Origin: Theocolax elegans
Lineage: Eukaryota; Arthropoda; Insecta; Hymenoptera; Cerocephalidae
Assembly: GCA_026168455.1 (NCBI GenBank)
Contig: CM047427.1
Location: 9,046,835-9,110,834 of the forward strand
Direction of reading: 5' to 3'
DNA: 64,000 nucleotides
The position numbers and the translations under genes were made by a program. The notes below the pieces were generated by a model. That model saw only the letters and a program-made list of their open reading frames with translations. It was not told the origin of the DNA and searched no databases. This document shows, in pieces, positions 11,772-24,045 of this stretch; positions within the stretch are counted from its first letter, which is position 1, and every line of letters begins with the position of its first letter.

Positions 11772-13003
11772 TTATTGAATTTTCATTTGTAACGTTGAAA
11801 TTTCCTTCCGATCAATACATTGTACTAAAGCATCTACCTTAAAAGTACTAATTTCCATTATTAGAACAAAAGATGCTAATATCCAACCTCCTATTAAAAT
11901 GCAATAACCAACAATTAATTCTTCGATATTATTATTATTCCCTATTATGTTATTGCCGTTTTCAATGGTTTTCCTATAACGCGATTGTTTATAAATTATA
12001 TTTGGTATGCCGGCTTCCGTCATCTTAAATGAAATCCGATTAAACCTCGTCATCAATGGCCAATCTTCTGCACACGTATATGAATAACTTCTTTGCAATA
12101 AACTATGCTTCGATGTATGCAACAATGAACTCGTACCTTCGTATAACCCTGTAACAGATGTTGGTAACAAGCAAATAATATGATCGTCTCTTAAAATACG
12201 ATCGATGCACTTGCTTATATTATTTTCGGTATGATACCGTCTTTTAATGTCTTCGTCTAGTAGTAGACTTTTATACGTGCTATATCCATAAATACTTAAA
12301 TTCGTTTTGATCAAATCCTCGATCGTATCGATACTTCGCGATTTAGCTGGTATAACTTTGATAATGTTCAAGTAACATTGAATGAGAGTGTTAGTTTCGA
12401 ATATTACGATTATAACAATGATTAGTAGTAGACGATTGCAAACGGTATATTGTTTCCTTAAACTAGGACCGTTCGTGAACATTCGCAGATATACAAATAT
12501 CGCGAAACACATTGAATCTTTCAAAATAAATTTTAAAATAATGATCAATATTATACTGTTTATAATTAAATATATCCAGTATTTTACATTCAGTACGAAT
12601 AATACTTTATCACCGAACGAGTTTTCACGTTTTAAAGAAATCATTCTTATAGAACTACTGTACAAAGGGTAAGCTTGACGTTTCCAGTAATCTCGTAAAA
12701 AATAAAAGAATCCTGCGCAATCGACTGTATCATCGAATACGTCTTTCAGTACACCCACCGGTCCTCCAGTCTTGGACACTGAGTTGTAAATCGTCGATCG
12801 TTTTGTGTTGATCGTTACGTTCAAAGAAATCAATATAGTGCACAAATTATTAAAATCGTAGCCAATGAATCTGTTACATCCTATTTCTGCTTCATTGTAC
12901 TGGTGCCAATTCGCGTTTAAGGCTAAGGACAATTTTACGGCGTATCCATTCAACTTCATTGATTTATCAAAAAATAGGTTGTTACAAAAAGCATTGAAGT
13001 TTT
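11772..13003 (-). CDS. IR-d exon 3 (ligand lobes and membrane helices)
   Basis: The acceptor is ATTCTAG just before 13003, phase 1; the stop TAA is at 11774-11772. It carries both lobes and the membrane segments. Confidence 0.8.
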
Positions 13004-16000
13004 CTAGAATAAAAATGTGATACTATATAATGTAAATAGAATTCGTAGAAGCTTTTGCGTAAAAAAATTTCATTTGCTTGCAAAATCTTGGCGAAATCGT
13101 CGCTAATGAACAAAATCTAAGTGTTCTTGAGATTTTTACAACGAAAATTATTTAAAATTATAAAGTTTATTAAGTTATATTAATTTTTAAAATTCGTGTA
13201 TTTTTTATAAATATTTTTATACATGTTTTTGACGTTGCTGAAATAAAAATTTTAAAGTAAAAATTTCAAAATTCAAACTAGCGGATGCAATATGACTGCC
13301 TTCTTTAAAAATTCAATATGTTTCAACAATGATGTTCGAAGTAATTTCTAAAAACTTATCGAGGATAAAAAATACTCAATGTAGTTTTTGTAATTCTAGG
13401 AATGATTATAATTCTGAAATCATTTATGATATTCAAAATGGCTGTTCTAAGATGGATGATCCATAACCGTCATCTTGGTTCTACCATTTTGAATTTTCAT
13501 TTTAATGACAGAATCGTGTTCAAAGACTTAAATAACTCTTAATAACCCCTTTAGTTCTCCTTAATTACTAAAAAAAATATGACGCTCCAAGACGTCCTGT
13601 CCTCTAAAGGTTAACTACGATCGGAAGCTACTTAGGTAAGTGAACCGAAGCCCTTTACGTAATCCCACCACACTACAGCGGCTAGACTGGAACCATAATC
13701 CTCGGTGTGGATGCAGCGGCGATTAGCTATTTGCCGTCTTCTGCTTTCGAACATAAACGGCATACGGATCGCTTCACTCGTCAAGCCTGCCTGCAACCAC
13801 TATTAATGTCCTTTTGGAAGGAACCTTTTATTCCAGAAGGCATTTGATATACCATCTTGGTTCGCAAGAAGGTTGGGATGCCGTGGTGATCTCCGCATCA
13901 TCGATTGTGGATCGACTGAATCACATCCAAAGTGGAGAAGTCATACTCGGAAGTCCCGAATTCGATTCCCGGTATCTACCGATTGATACAAGCACCACTG
14001 TGAAATGTATTTTCAACAAGTACTTTCTTTTCAAAGATATCATATGACTTCCGTCAATGATAGGCATCAACGTGGGAGCATACGAAGAGCAAAGTTACAA
14101 CAATTGAAAAAAATGGAAGGAGAAGCGTGCTAGTGGCAACAACATTAGCCGCCCACAAACACGAGATAGTGGTAGTTTCCTGCTAGGAGAGGCCCAATGT
14201 GGAAAATTTCATTTGCTTGCAAAATCTTGGCGAAATCGTCGCTAATGAACAAAATCTAAGTGTTCTTGAGATTTTTACAACGAAAATTATTTAAAATTAT
14301 AAAGTTTATTAAGTTATTATTAATTTTTAAAATTCGTTGCAAAAATATGATACTCAATTTATTGTATGTCATAATAAAGAAAACGTTGCTAATTGCTATT
14401 TTTTATAAATATTTTTATACGTGTTTTTGACGTTGCTGAAATAAAAATTTTAAAGTAAAAATTTCAAAATTCAAACTAGCGGATGCAATATGACTGCCTT
14501 CTTTAAAAATTCAATATGTTTCAACAATGATGTTCGAAGTAATTTCTAAAAACTTATCGAGGATAAAAAATACTCAATGTAGTTTTTGTAATTCTAGGAA
14601 TGATTATAATTCTGAAATCATTTATGATATTCAAAATGGCTGATCTAAGATGGATGATCCATAACCGTCATCATAATTCTACCATTTTGAATTTTCGTTT
14701 TAATGGCAGAATCGTGTTCAAAGACTTAAATAACTCTTAACAACCCCTTTAGTTCTCCTTAATTACTAAAAAAAATATGACGCTCCAAGACGTCCTGTCC
14801 TCTAAAGGTTAACTACGATCGGAAGCTACTTAGGTAAGTGAACCGAAGCCCTTTACGTCAGCCCACCACACTACAGCGGCTAGACTAGGACCATAATCCT
14901 CGGTGTGGATGCAGCGGCGATTAAGCCTGCCTGCAACCACTATTAATGTCCTTTTGGAAGGAACCTTTTATTCCAGAAGGCATTTGATATACCATCTTGG
15001 TTCGCAAGAAGGTTGGGATGCCGTGGTGATCTCCGCATCATCGATTGTGGATCGACTGAATCACATCCAAAGTGGAGAAGTCATACTCGGAAGTCCCGAA
15101 TTCGATTTCCCGGTATCTACCGATTGATACAAGCACCACTGTGAAATGTATTTTCAACAAGTACTTTTCTTTTCAAAGATATCATATGACTTCCGTCAAT
15201 GATAGGCATCAACGTGGGAGCATACGAAGAGCAAAGTTACAACAATTGAAAAAATGGAAGGAGAAGCGTGCTAGTGGCAACAACATTAGCCGCCCACAAA
15301 CACGAGATAGTGGTAGTTTCCTGCTAGGAGAGGCCCAATGTGGCGTAACTGCCCCTCTCAAAGTAATATCCTACAGCGGTTTCCGAGGGAGCAAGATCTG
15401 TCAAGACTAAGAGCTCTGCTACTACGTTCCATACAAATATTTTTTAAAAATTGCATATTTTGAATCTTCAAAACGTCAAAACATCGATAAAATATTAACT
15501 TAGAAAAAACAATTTTTTTACTATCACAATGCTTCTTCTACGAAGAAGAAATATATTATACGGAGATTCGAACCAACGATCTCTTACTTCAATTACTTTT
15601 GCTCTACTTATACCAACTGAAGTATTTTATTGATATTAATTACATATCATATTTTTATAAACCGTTGAACCAATACCAATGTTCAAATTTTATAAGCTAA
15701 ATAGAATTTAAATGATTTGTATAATAAAAATATCACAAAACATGTCTTCTAGACGATTTTGCCAAGTTGTTACAAGTAAATATTTTTCAAAATTTCTATC
15801 ACATTTTTCCACGATACATGTATAGGGATATAACGATTAATACTAACCGATATTGTGAGATATTTCATACGGATATTGAAACAATGCTTGCAATTTCTTA
15901 GGATTATAAATCGTGACCTTCTTCCAAAATTTTGGTGCGTAATCGGAGAAAGGATTAAAAGTGTAGAAAATCAATCGATTTTTCGTATCTATACACAAAT

Positions 16001-16636
16001 AAATAGCCGACAAAATTTTAAAAGTCCAAATCATACTTAAGGCTATCTGTGCTGCTAATTGACATTTACTCTCTGTTGCGATGTTAATTACCAAGTAGTC
16101 AGCGTCATTACTCCACCATATAGAGTTCCTGATGTCCTGTAAATTGGCCTTGAGGTAGCCAATAGATGGGGTGAGGATGACCACGCCGGTTGCAGGGTAC
16201 ACCAGCCTCTCTACGTGCGACTTATTCAGTACGTACACATCTTCAAATCGTCTGTGGGTTTTCAGTGCGCTGGATTGACCGCTTCCAAATAAAGTGATGG
16301 GACCTCCAAACTTTAATTTATTGAAACGAGATGAGTTATAATCATTTCCATTTATCACGATAACCGTACTCCTTATGTTTTCGAACAAGCAATAATCTGC
16401 TATTCTGGTCTTAATATAAAATTAGTTATAGACATTTTTCTTAGTTCATGTTATTCTTAAGTAAAAATTAAGAACATACTTACAGGTACATGGAATATTT
16501 TATCGTAATGTATTGAAGGTGATATAGTATTTGAAATCTGAGTCTGAACATATTGAACGCAGCTTATTTTTAAAACGTATATACATAAGGTATTTTTTAT
16601 TAACATTGTTCGTAATATTACTGTCAATGAGAACAT
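11772..16636 (-). CDS. IR-d: divergent ionotropic receptor, complete, with large intron
   Basis: Exons are 16484-16636, 15848-16409 and 11772-13003; they total 649 codons in one frame (648 aa). Exon 1 is too short for a usual open-frame cutoff but starts at ATG 16636, encodes a hydrophobic leader and the PSIHYDK motif shared with IR-b, and ends at GTAAGT in phase 0. The third exon shows FFYFLRDYWKRQAYPL, the first helix near YWIYLIINS, SYTCAEDWPL and a last helix near YCILIGGWIL. Intron 2 (13004-15847) is about 2.8 kb because it carries a tandem transposon-like repeat; its donor is GTTAGT rather than GTAAGT. The exon join keeps the frame, so the gene looks functional if this intron is spliced. 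Confidence 0.78.
13064..14202. repeat. tandem repeat unit A (transposon-like, 1.1 kb)
   Basis: It begins AAAATTTCATTTGCTTGC and ends GGCCCAATGTGG; the whole unit recurs at once in unit B. The second half is much more GC-rich than the flanks and contains a short open frame (13814-14047). It also has a SINE-like module (TTCGATTCCCGGTATCTACC onward) that recurs at 62.3 kb. I cannot assign a transposon family. Confidence 0.75.
14203..15430. repeat. tandem repeat unit B plus 3' extension
   Basis: Second copy of the 13064-14202 unit (to about 15344), followed by about 85 further bases of the same GC-rich character that unit A lacks. It differs from A by scattered substitutions, by an extra 60-base stretch near 14340, and by a loss of roughly 50 bases near 14925. 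Frames at 14903-15127 and 15072-15410 are fragments. Confidence 0.72.
15560..15622 (-). repeat. tRNA-like fragment, probably tRNA-derived SINE or tRNA relic
   Basis: On the minus strand TCAGTTGGTATAAGTAGAGC resembles a D-arm/A-box and GGTTCGAATCTCC a T-arm/B-box, at roughly tRNA spacing. The stems are poorly paired and no clean acceptor stem is visible, so it is not called a working tRNA. Confidence 0.5.
15848..16409 (-). CDS. IR-d exon 2 (amino-terminal region)
   Basis: Acceptor TTATATTAAG, donor GTTAGT; 187 codons plus one base. It is nearly identical to IR-b and IR-c up to FNPFSDYAP and then diverges. Confidence 0.77.
16484..16636 (-). CDS. IR-d exon 1 (leader exon, 51 codons)
   Basis: It runs from ATG 16636 to the donor GTAAGT at 16483-16478. 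A second in-frame Met follows ten codons later (16606), giving a leader very like those of IR-b and IR-c, so either Met could be used. Confidence 0.65.
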
Positions 16637-19600
16637 ATCTTATTTATTACAATTACTTTTTTGTTTAATTTATTCTACTTTTTTTAAATTATTGGAAATA
16701 ATACAATATAGGTTTTACATTTGTAGAAAATTTTTAGGTTTTCATCACTTTAATTCTTTTTGAACTATGACCGACTTTTAACATTCGATTCATTTATGCG
16801 TATATACCGCAGAAAACTAAAAATATATTTCATTAACTAATGCATTTCATTTTATTACATAGGTTACTGAGTTTCAAAAATTTAAATTTACTTATACGAA
16901 ATGTGCAGTGTATTGAATATAATTAGCAAAATATTAACGTAATAGCCTAAGGTATTATTTAGGTCAGTGTATAATTAGTTTTTAAAATCAATTAATCAAT
17001 GTGATATAGCCAGTGGGATTCAGGATGGTGAATTTCTATGGATTCAATACATTTGTATCGACCGTAAACGCGTAAGTATAGAAAGTTTAGTGACGCTTGA
17101 CGCAATATTTAATTTTTTCAATAAATAAAGACGTTCGTATAGATTTAAATATACATTCCATTTATTTTAAATCAGAAATACTTTATTCAAAAATACTTAT
17201 TATTTTAATCGAACATGGTGTTTTTGTATTTGACTTCAGTAATTTTATACTGAGTAAGTAATGCTGTGTACACAATCTGAACTTATAAATCGATGAAATC
17301 ATCTAATGATTCAGAAAATATAATTCGCAATTTATATTTCCGATTGAAATCAATGATCTATCGAACATGTAACACGTAATAAATTTATCGATATATTTTT
17401 TTACCGAATAATGCCTTTTTCATGGTATACATATATAGATTTATTAGGAAATTATTATAGAAAAATATTGTATTTGCATATGGCGAAAGAAAATCTAGCT
17501 CCTGCTTTCGATCACATCCGCATCGCGTATATATTTTCCGGCAAACATTCGTCTCTCGTAAAGCTTAAACCGTTTTCCGTATATTTCGAGTTTGTTATAC
17601 GATCGTCCGTCTGGGGCGGTCACTCGCGGCCTCAAATCTTGTGCCAAAAGTCCACATGTGATGACGTCGTATGCCGTCTCGCGCAAATTTTGAGGGAACG
17701 CCAAGGCTGACGATGCTGTTACGGCCGTGACGTTGATTACCGATTCGTAAACGCGCTAATCGTTCATTGGATTTGTTGTCTTTCCCATATTGAACGTTTA
17801 TCCCGTTCCTATTAATTATTTATTTTTTTTTTGTAGTTTGTATACTTTTTTCATAAAACATTTTTTTTAATAACGAAGAAATATTAAAAGATACTTACAC
17901 TTTCAACATACTTAATTTTAACAAACACTTATTTTCTTAAATAAGGAGACTACTGAAAAGGAGATTCTAATTTCAAATATAATTCATTTTCGCGCTTAAA
18001 ATTTAATAGCCAATCACGTCACTACTTTCATTTAAAATTTCGTCTGCAAACAAAGCTTTGAGGTTACAATCTTGAAAATGTATGACTTATTTACTTATCG
18101 TTTGCAAATTTGTTTTGTCTGACCGTGCGTAGATCGATCGACCAATCAAATTTACTTTCTAAATTATTTATAGTTCTTTAAAATTTCTATTTCTTATTTG
18201 TTTAAAAATACGTTAACGTTACTAGCAGTAGGTTTGGCATGTATATATGAATAAAAATAATTTTAAATAAGTCAATAATTATTCGAATACCAAATATACT
18301 TCAAGACGTTATTGAATATGACATAATCATTGGTCTTATTTTTCATGCGTGTGTAAAGAACAGATATTTTAGAAAATTATTTCCTTTAGCCGGTTTTTTT
18401 ACTTACTTTAAATACATTTTTGCATATCATTTTAAATATAATTTACATATGTTTGAGACACCATTAGTATATACTATGCATCAGAAAATTACATTTCATA
18501 CGTTCTAAACTTTTTTATTCTTTATTTACTTGAGGTTTTTACTTAAATATTTTAACAAAAAATGTGTATTGATAAAGTCAAATCGCTGCGTAATTTGCGT
18601 TCTATATTTCTTTAACATTTATTTTGTAATTTAATTATTTCTTATTACCGATTTCATTATTTAAAAGTAAATAATTAATTATAATGAAAGCTATACATTT
18701 TAATTAATTAAACACCGGTAAAAGAGTTCATTATATATTATACAGAAAAAAACTGCAACTTAAAAACTATTAAGTTTAGAATTTATGAATAAAATTGACA
18801 ATATATACAAATACATCGTATTAATTATTTTCAACAATGTTATTTCCATTGCTATTTACTTCATTATGTACATTATAATTTTCTAAGTTACGCTTTCATG
18901 TATTCAAAAATGCAAGTTTTAAAGATCAAGTATTATACGAGCGTAGTTTACTTGAGGTTACATTGTTGTCTATTAAAAGTATATGACGCACTTGTACTGT
19001 TCGTCAATGAATCGTGCCATTTACATTCATAAAGCTATACAGACGTTCATAAATTTTGACGTTGGTATGTATGCAAACGTAAACATACCGAAATGTTAAC
19101 TCATTCCGTACATAATTTATTAATTTGTTATTTGCATATAATTTAATTATAATTTATTTTTTCTCGAAAATTTATCATTATTTTTATATTATTACGTACA
19201 CGTACGCGTCTGACAAATAATGATCCAACTTTTTAAAAAAAAGTTTTATGTATATAATGTATGGTTTATACTTTCTTCCAAAAGATATATATTGAGATAC
19301 GATAATTTATATGATTTTTAAAAAACAAAATATGTTTTATTCTATATCAACTCTTGATTTAAACGTTACTTTACATATCGTCATGCACATTTACAATCCC
19401 ATCACTAAAAATAATAAATTTGAACTCGTATCGTCATAGAAAAACTAGCGACGTTTTTTCTTTCCTTTTTTTTATAAAACAAGAGTTGAACTTTCGTATT
19501 TAGGTCAGTATCCTCTGCCGTGTGCAAGACCTTGTGACGTCCTCTTTCACGTTCTTACGCTTAACCGTTTTTAATCTGTTTATTTTAGACGGCTGTTTAT

Positions 19601-21211
19601 ATCGGGCACAAACCCCTATACCACATTTTCATTGAAAAAAAAAGAAAGAAAGAAAACGAAACGTAGGAAATCGAGATAGCTCGATGCGTGTGAGAATGTT
19701 TATGTGATTTAAAGAATTGTAGTATATAGACCTCAGGCTTCAAGAAGCTGAAAGATATATACTGTGCGTATATCAACGTGAAAACCAAAAATAAATGAGA
19801 GTTGACAATGAAAAAAAATATCGGTTTAATTAATAAATATTGATAATTTATTTTTTAAATTATTGATTATATACACGAGAATTTCATTTCCAATCGGGTT
19901 ATTGTTCAAACGCGAAACTAAAATTTAATATAATTTTGATTCCCGATAAACATGTTGCACCCTGGCAAATAAATAATGGTAAAATATGTATACATGTTGT
20001 CGTTCATTCGAAATAAAAAAAATGTATATATGTAATAAAGCGCTGAAAGAAGATGTACATATACGTGGTAAATAAAGAAGAAAGAAGAAGAGAGAAAAAA
20101 ATTGAGGAAACGGCCGATACGCGGTTACTTGCGGAGGTATATCTAATTTCGTATCTTTCAAATCGGAAACGGTTGTGACATCGGTGCCACACACAGAAAT
20201 CTGATGAGAGACGCGAATGGAGTGTACCTATATACGTTGACTTATATATACTTACGTCACCGTGCATAACCTACTGATCGTCGTTTCGCATTTATAATTA
20301 TTCAGTAACTATAAAATTTTTATGCTTTTGTATAAGGATCTTATTTAAATTTACTATACAATGAGCGTACAATTTTACGGTTGTATTTTTCTTAATTTTT
20401 TGTATTGATATGTCTTAATAATTAATTTTATTATAATTAATATACAATTATTAATTATTATTAATAATTAAATTGTATATTTAAGGAGCCTAAACGAAAT
20501 TACAAACTTTTCGTTATTTATTTACAGTTTTTCAATAATTTACTAATTATTTCTTCTGTCATCAGGTATTTTCCTATTCATGTAACAAATGTGCGATGAC
20601 AGCAATAATTATGTAAACATCAAAAATAAATTTAAATAACAATAAATATGCAATATAGCATACTGTATAATTACCTACGAAGTCCCCTTAATAGATGAAT
20701 TATTATATCGATCAAAGTTAACAATTGCAACGTGACAAAGATAATTATGGTTACTGTTTTATTGAATATACATACATGTGAAAAGGATTAATAATTACAT
20801 AAAATTATGTTAAATGTAATAATTTATACCAATGTATAGAGTATAACAAATGTATTTAAAGCTGTTCCAAAGTTAATTTTTATACCTTTTGGAAATAATA
20901 AATTAATAAAGAATACAACAATATGTGTAAATGAGAATTAATTGCTCTTTGTTTGCCAATAATCCATGTGTTAAATATATGACTGATTCAAAAATATCGA
21001 TGCGTTTTCCAGAAATCATTTACGAAAACTGTGAATTTAACCTTAACATGATGAAAGCATTACATTTTTTATATAAGAGATTTCTCAGTAACACTAAAAT
21101 ATCTTTCAGTCAGAAATTTAACAGTAGATTGTTGACAAAAGAAAGACCGATTGACTTTTATTTTTGCATACAATGTTTTATGATTTTATGATCTTTAATT
21201 AATTAATACTT
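16637..21211. other. gene-poor spacer right of the IR array
   Basis: AT-rich DNA with long homopolymers. A GC-rich island lies at 17,490-17,770 and smaller less AT-rich patches at 19,500-19,800 and 20,100-20,280. I see no supported gene. Confidence 0.4.
17495..17755 (-). other. GC-rich island with unassigned open frame
   Basis: A CpG-rich block in AT-rich surroundings. The minus strand is open for about 85 codons from a TAG near 17755 to the stop near 17495 and encodes ...NLRETAYDVITCGLLAQ... I do not recognise the protein. A TAG acceptor-like site lies at the 5' end but no convincing donor. It may be a lone exon, a 5' exon of a gene outside the readable set, or a promoter island. Confidence 0.3.
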
Positions 21212-22322
21212 ACAAGGTGATCCTCATATCTTTGGGAAATGGATCGTGCCCAGCTTGTCGTTTTATCAAAAATTATACGCTCTTAAAGAAAAATTTACAA
21301 AAAAAGCTTTACTTTAAATACTTGTAACTTCTAAACTATCAAATATTAATACTTAGAATAGTTTAATGAAAATAGATAAAATAGATATAATTTTAAAAAA
21401 ACACGCTTAAATCCGTTAAATAGAGTAATGTTATAGCCGAATTAAAAATTTAAAGAAAATAAGCTTAAATAAATCAATAAAATTTGTACTGCCCAATTTT
21501 TGTTTAAAATTGCTTCTAATTCTTAATTCGTCTATAACTTTGCTCCATTTCAACGGATTCGAGTGTACTTTTTTTAAATTACATCTATTGTATCTGAGTT
21601 TTCTATTAAACTTTAGTTTGAGTATTAATATTTGATAGTTTAGAAGTTACAAGCATTTAAGGGGACTCCGTAAAGTATAGTTGAATATATCACCACCCGA
21701 AAATTTGCGAGCAGAAGTGGCGCTGCCGTCAGATAGGCTGAGTTCATATTCGACAATAATTATCAACATTTAAAGGAAATAGAGTTTTTACCACACAAAA
21801 TTAAAGTTGAGCGCCATAGCTATTAATGTAATGATTACATATTACTTGGCTGATCGAAAAGTCAGTATTTTCAACGAATAGTGATAAGTACGAAGTGACT
21901 TCGGTATGTGTTCTCAGAATTGATTCGTACTCATCACTGTTCGTCGAAAATACTGACTTTTCTATCAGGTAAGTAATATGTAATTAATCATTATATCAAT
22001 AGCTATGGCGCTCAACTCTGATTTTGTGTGGTAAAAACTCTATTTCCTTTAAATGTTCATAAATATTATGGAATATGAACTCAGCCTATCTGACGGCAGC
22101 GCCACTTCTGCTCGGAAAATTCAGGTAGTGGATTTGTGAAGCTATGAATACGGACTGCCCTCAAAGTAAAGCCTTTTCTTGGAAATTTTGCTTTAACAGC
22201 GTATTACTTTTAAAAAAACGATTGTTAGGGTCTGCGGCTCTGGCTTTTTTATATTTTTATATTAGAAAACATATCCTACAAGCTGGACACGATCCATTTC
22301 CCAAATATATGGGTCTCCTTGT
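21212..22322. repeat. hairpin MITE family 1, copy split by a nested element
   Basis: The left end ACAAGGTGATCC and right end GGGTCTCCTTGT are inverted, with TTTGGGAAATGGATC inside each. The arms pair over hundreds of bases, but the right arm is interrupted at 21661-22160. Confidence 0.75.
21661..22160. repeat. nested hairpin MITE with TTAA-type target site
   Basis: A 500-base near-palindrome: GAGCAGAAGTGGCGCTGCCG in the left arm and its reverse complement in the right. Ends are GGGGACTCCGTA and TACGGACTGCCC. The flanks are TTAA (21657-21660) and TCAA (22161-22164), fitting a piggyBac-like TTAA target duplication with one change. Confidence 0.75.
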
Positions 22323-23400
22323 TAGTCTGTAACGTAGGAAAGGTAAAATAGATTTTGGGACCCCGTTAAGGAAATGCCTGAACTCCATTTTTATTTCTTT
22401 TATATACTTTATCGACGTAAAATATCATATTAAATTCGACATAATTAAGGTAAGTTAAAAAATTCTACGAATTCATTGCCCTTCCATATTTATTAGATAA
22501 TATATTGCCTACCAGTATATTAAATTTTAGACAAAAATATACATTACTGCTTAATAAAAATAATTTATCTAATTGTAAGTATTTAATTAATTTTAATATA
22601 AAAATAAATTTTAGTAAGATATTTCTGCAAAGATGATGAATAATTTTTACTATAATTTAGCACATATGATCGAACTACTAATAAACGAAGGGCAATGAAC
22701 TCTCAGAATCGTACACAAATTCGAACTCTTTTATCAATCCAATTTTTTTTTAATTTTTCGTAATTTTTTACATCGATAAAGTAGCGAGGGTAAAATTAAA
22801 GTTTTAAACCCCCATAAAAAATCTAGATAAGTTAAAAAAAACTACATAGGTATATAAAATAAATACCAATATCCACATCCACATAATAATTAAAGAGCAT
22901 ATACAGTATGAAAAAAATAATTAGCTCGATATAACTTGGACATAAAGACATTGATCCAAATAAATGCATATATAGGTATACATGCCCCGCACACCCTTAA
23001 AAATAATCGGCTCGCATTACCCAAAAGAAAAAGCAAACACCATCCGTTCTCGTTAACCGGTATAAAATCTTTGGTGAATCGTCAGTTTTGTAATAAGATG
23101 TATATATACACACACAGATCGAAGATCGGTTTATTTACACGAAAGAGCGAGCCGTGCAATTGCATAAGCGCGGGGCTATATACGCGCGCGTGTGCGTCGT
23201 TATTTATATATATATATATACCATACAGCATTGTGCGAGAGCGAATAAAACGGAAGTTATTCCGGGTACGAGTCACCCGGTTTATAAACGCTATACCTAT
23301 ATAGACGTATAACTCCGCTTTGGTGCATATATACACGGCATTCTCAAAATACTCGAGCTCGCGCTCCGTTACAACCGGTCTACTGTAAAAATAGTTATTA

Positions 23401-23442
23401 AACACACACACATACACACACACATATATATACATATATGTA
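23401..23442. repeat. AC/TA microsatellite
   Basis: Dinucleotide runs of CACACA and TATATA type. A second TA run lies at about 23,203-23,220. Confidence 0.8.
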
Positions 23443-23704
23443 TAATGCGAACGTGTTACCATCAAGTCGAGCTTTAATTATTTCCAAAATTTTATTTCAA
23501 ATCTCACGTATGTATACGTTGCTCACAATTAATTCGTTTATATATTTGCCTGATTACTCGAGATTTCAAAGATCCTATAATGACAAAATGGAATATCATT
23601 TTTATTGCTCCGCTTCATGGGCATTTAAAAATGCATATAAGTACAGTCGTAAGCATCGTAAGAATAATTCATTTATTCAAAAAATACAATGTATAATTAT
23701 TAAG

Positions 23705-23795
23705 AAAGTGGCATACCCGGTAGTAGGTTACCGACTGAGCAAAAAAAGGTAATTAGTGCATTTATTTAAAAAAAGTATGTAATTTTACACAAAAC
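23705..23795. repeat. dispersed repeat shared with 36.07-36.15 kb
   Basis: GTGGCATACCCGGTAGTAGG, followed by GTTACCGACTGAGC and a T-rich tail, matches ATGGCATATCCGGTAGGTTACC at about 36,071 in the same orientation. Confidence 0.6.
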
Positions 23796-23980
23796 CTGAA
23801 CATAGAAGCATTAGATAATTAAATATATATAGTCATTCTACAAAGTTCCAGATGAATATAACCAGGGCATCCTGAACAATTTCTACATCGAAAATGTACG
23901 ATTTTTCGTGATTTTTCGAATGAAATGTTTTTGAGATTTCCCTATATAGTGTTTCAATAAAGAAATGAATTAAAAAAATA

Positions 23981-24045
23981 AGACGCTGGGCTTCTATACT
24001 CGGAGGGTGGTCGGCTCGAATCTCCGTCTCGGACTTCGGTTATTT
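23981..24045 (+). repeat. SINE-like fragment with B-box
   Basis: CGGAGGGTGGTCGGCTCGAATCTCC includes a B-box-like GGCTCGAATCTCC next to an A-rich stretch. It is short and degenerate. Confidence 0.4.

Noticed and set aside
13814..15410. Frames in the IR-d intron repeat as genes
   Set aside because: Short, interrupted and present in both repeat units with different breaks; treated as parts of a repeat.
17411..17710. Plus-strand 99-codon frame in the CpG island
   Set aside because: The opposite strand has a longer, more protein-like frame; neither is confirmed.
22144..22332. 62-codon frame
   Set aside because: Lies in an arm of the family 1 hairpin element.
22936..23752. Overlapping frames on both strands between 22.9 and 23.8 kb
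   Set aside because: Simple-sequence and arginine/isoleucine-rich products around microsatellites; no consistent exon signals.
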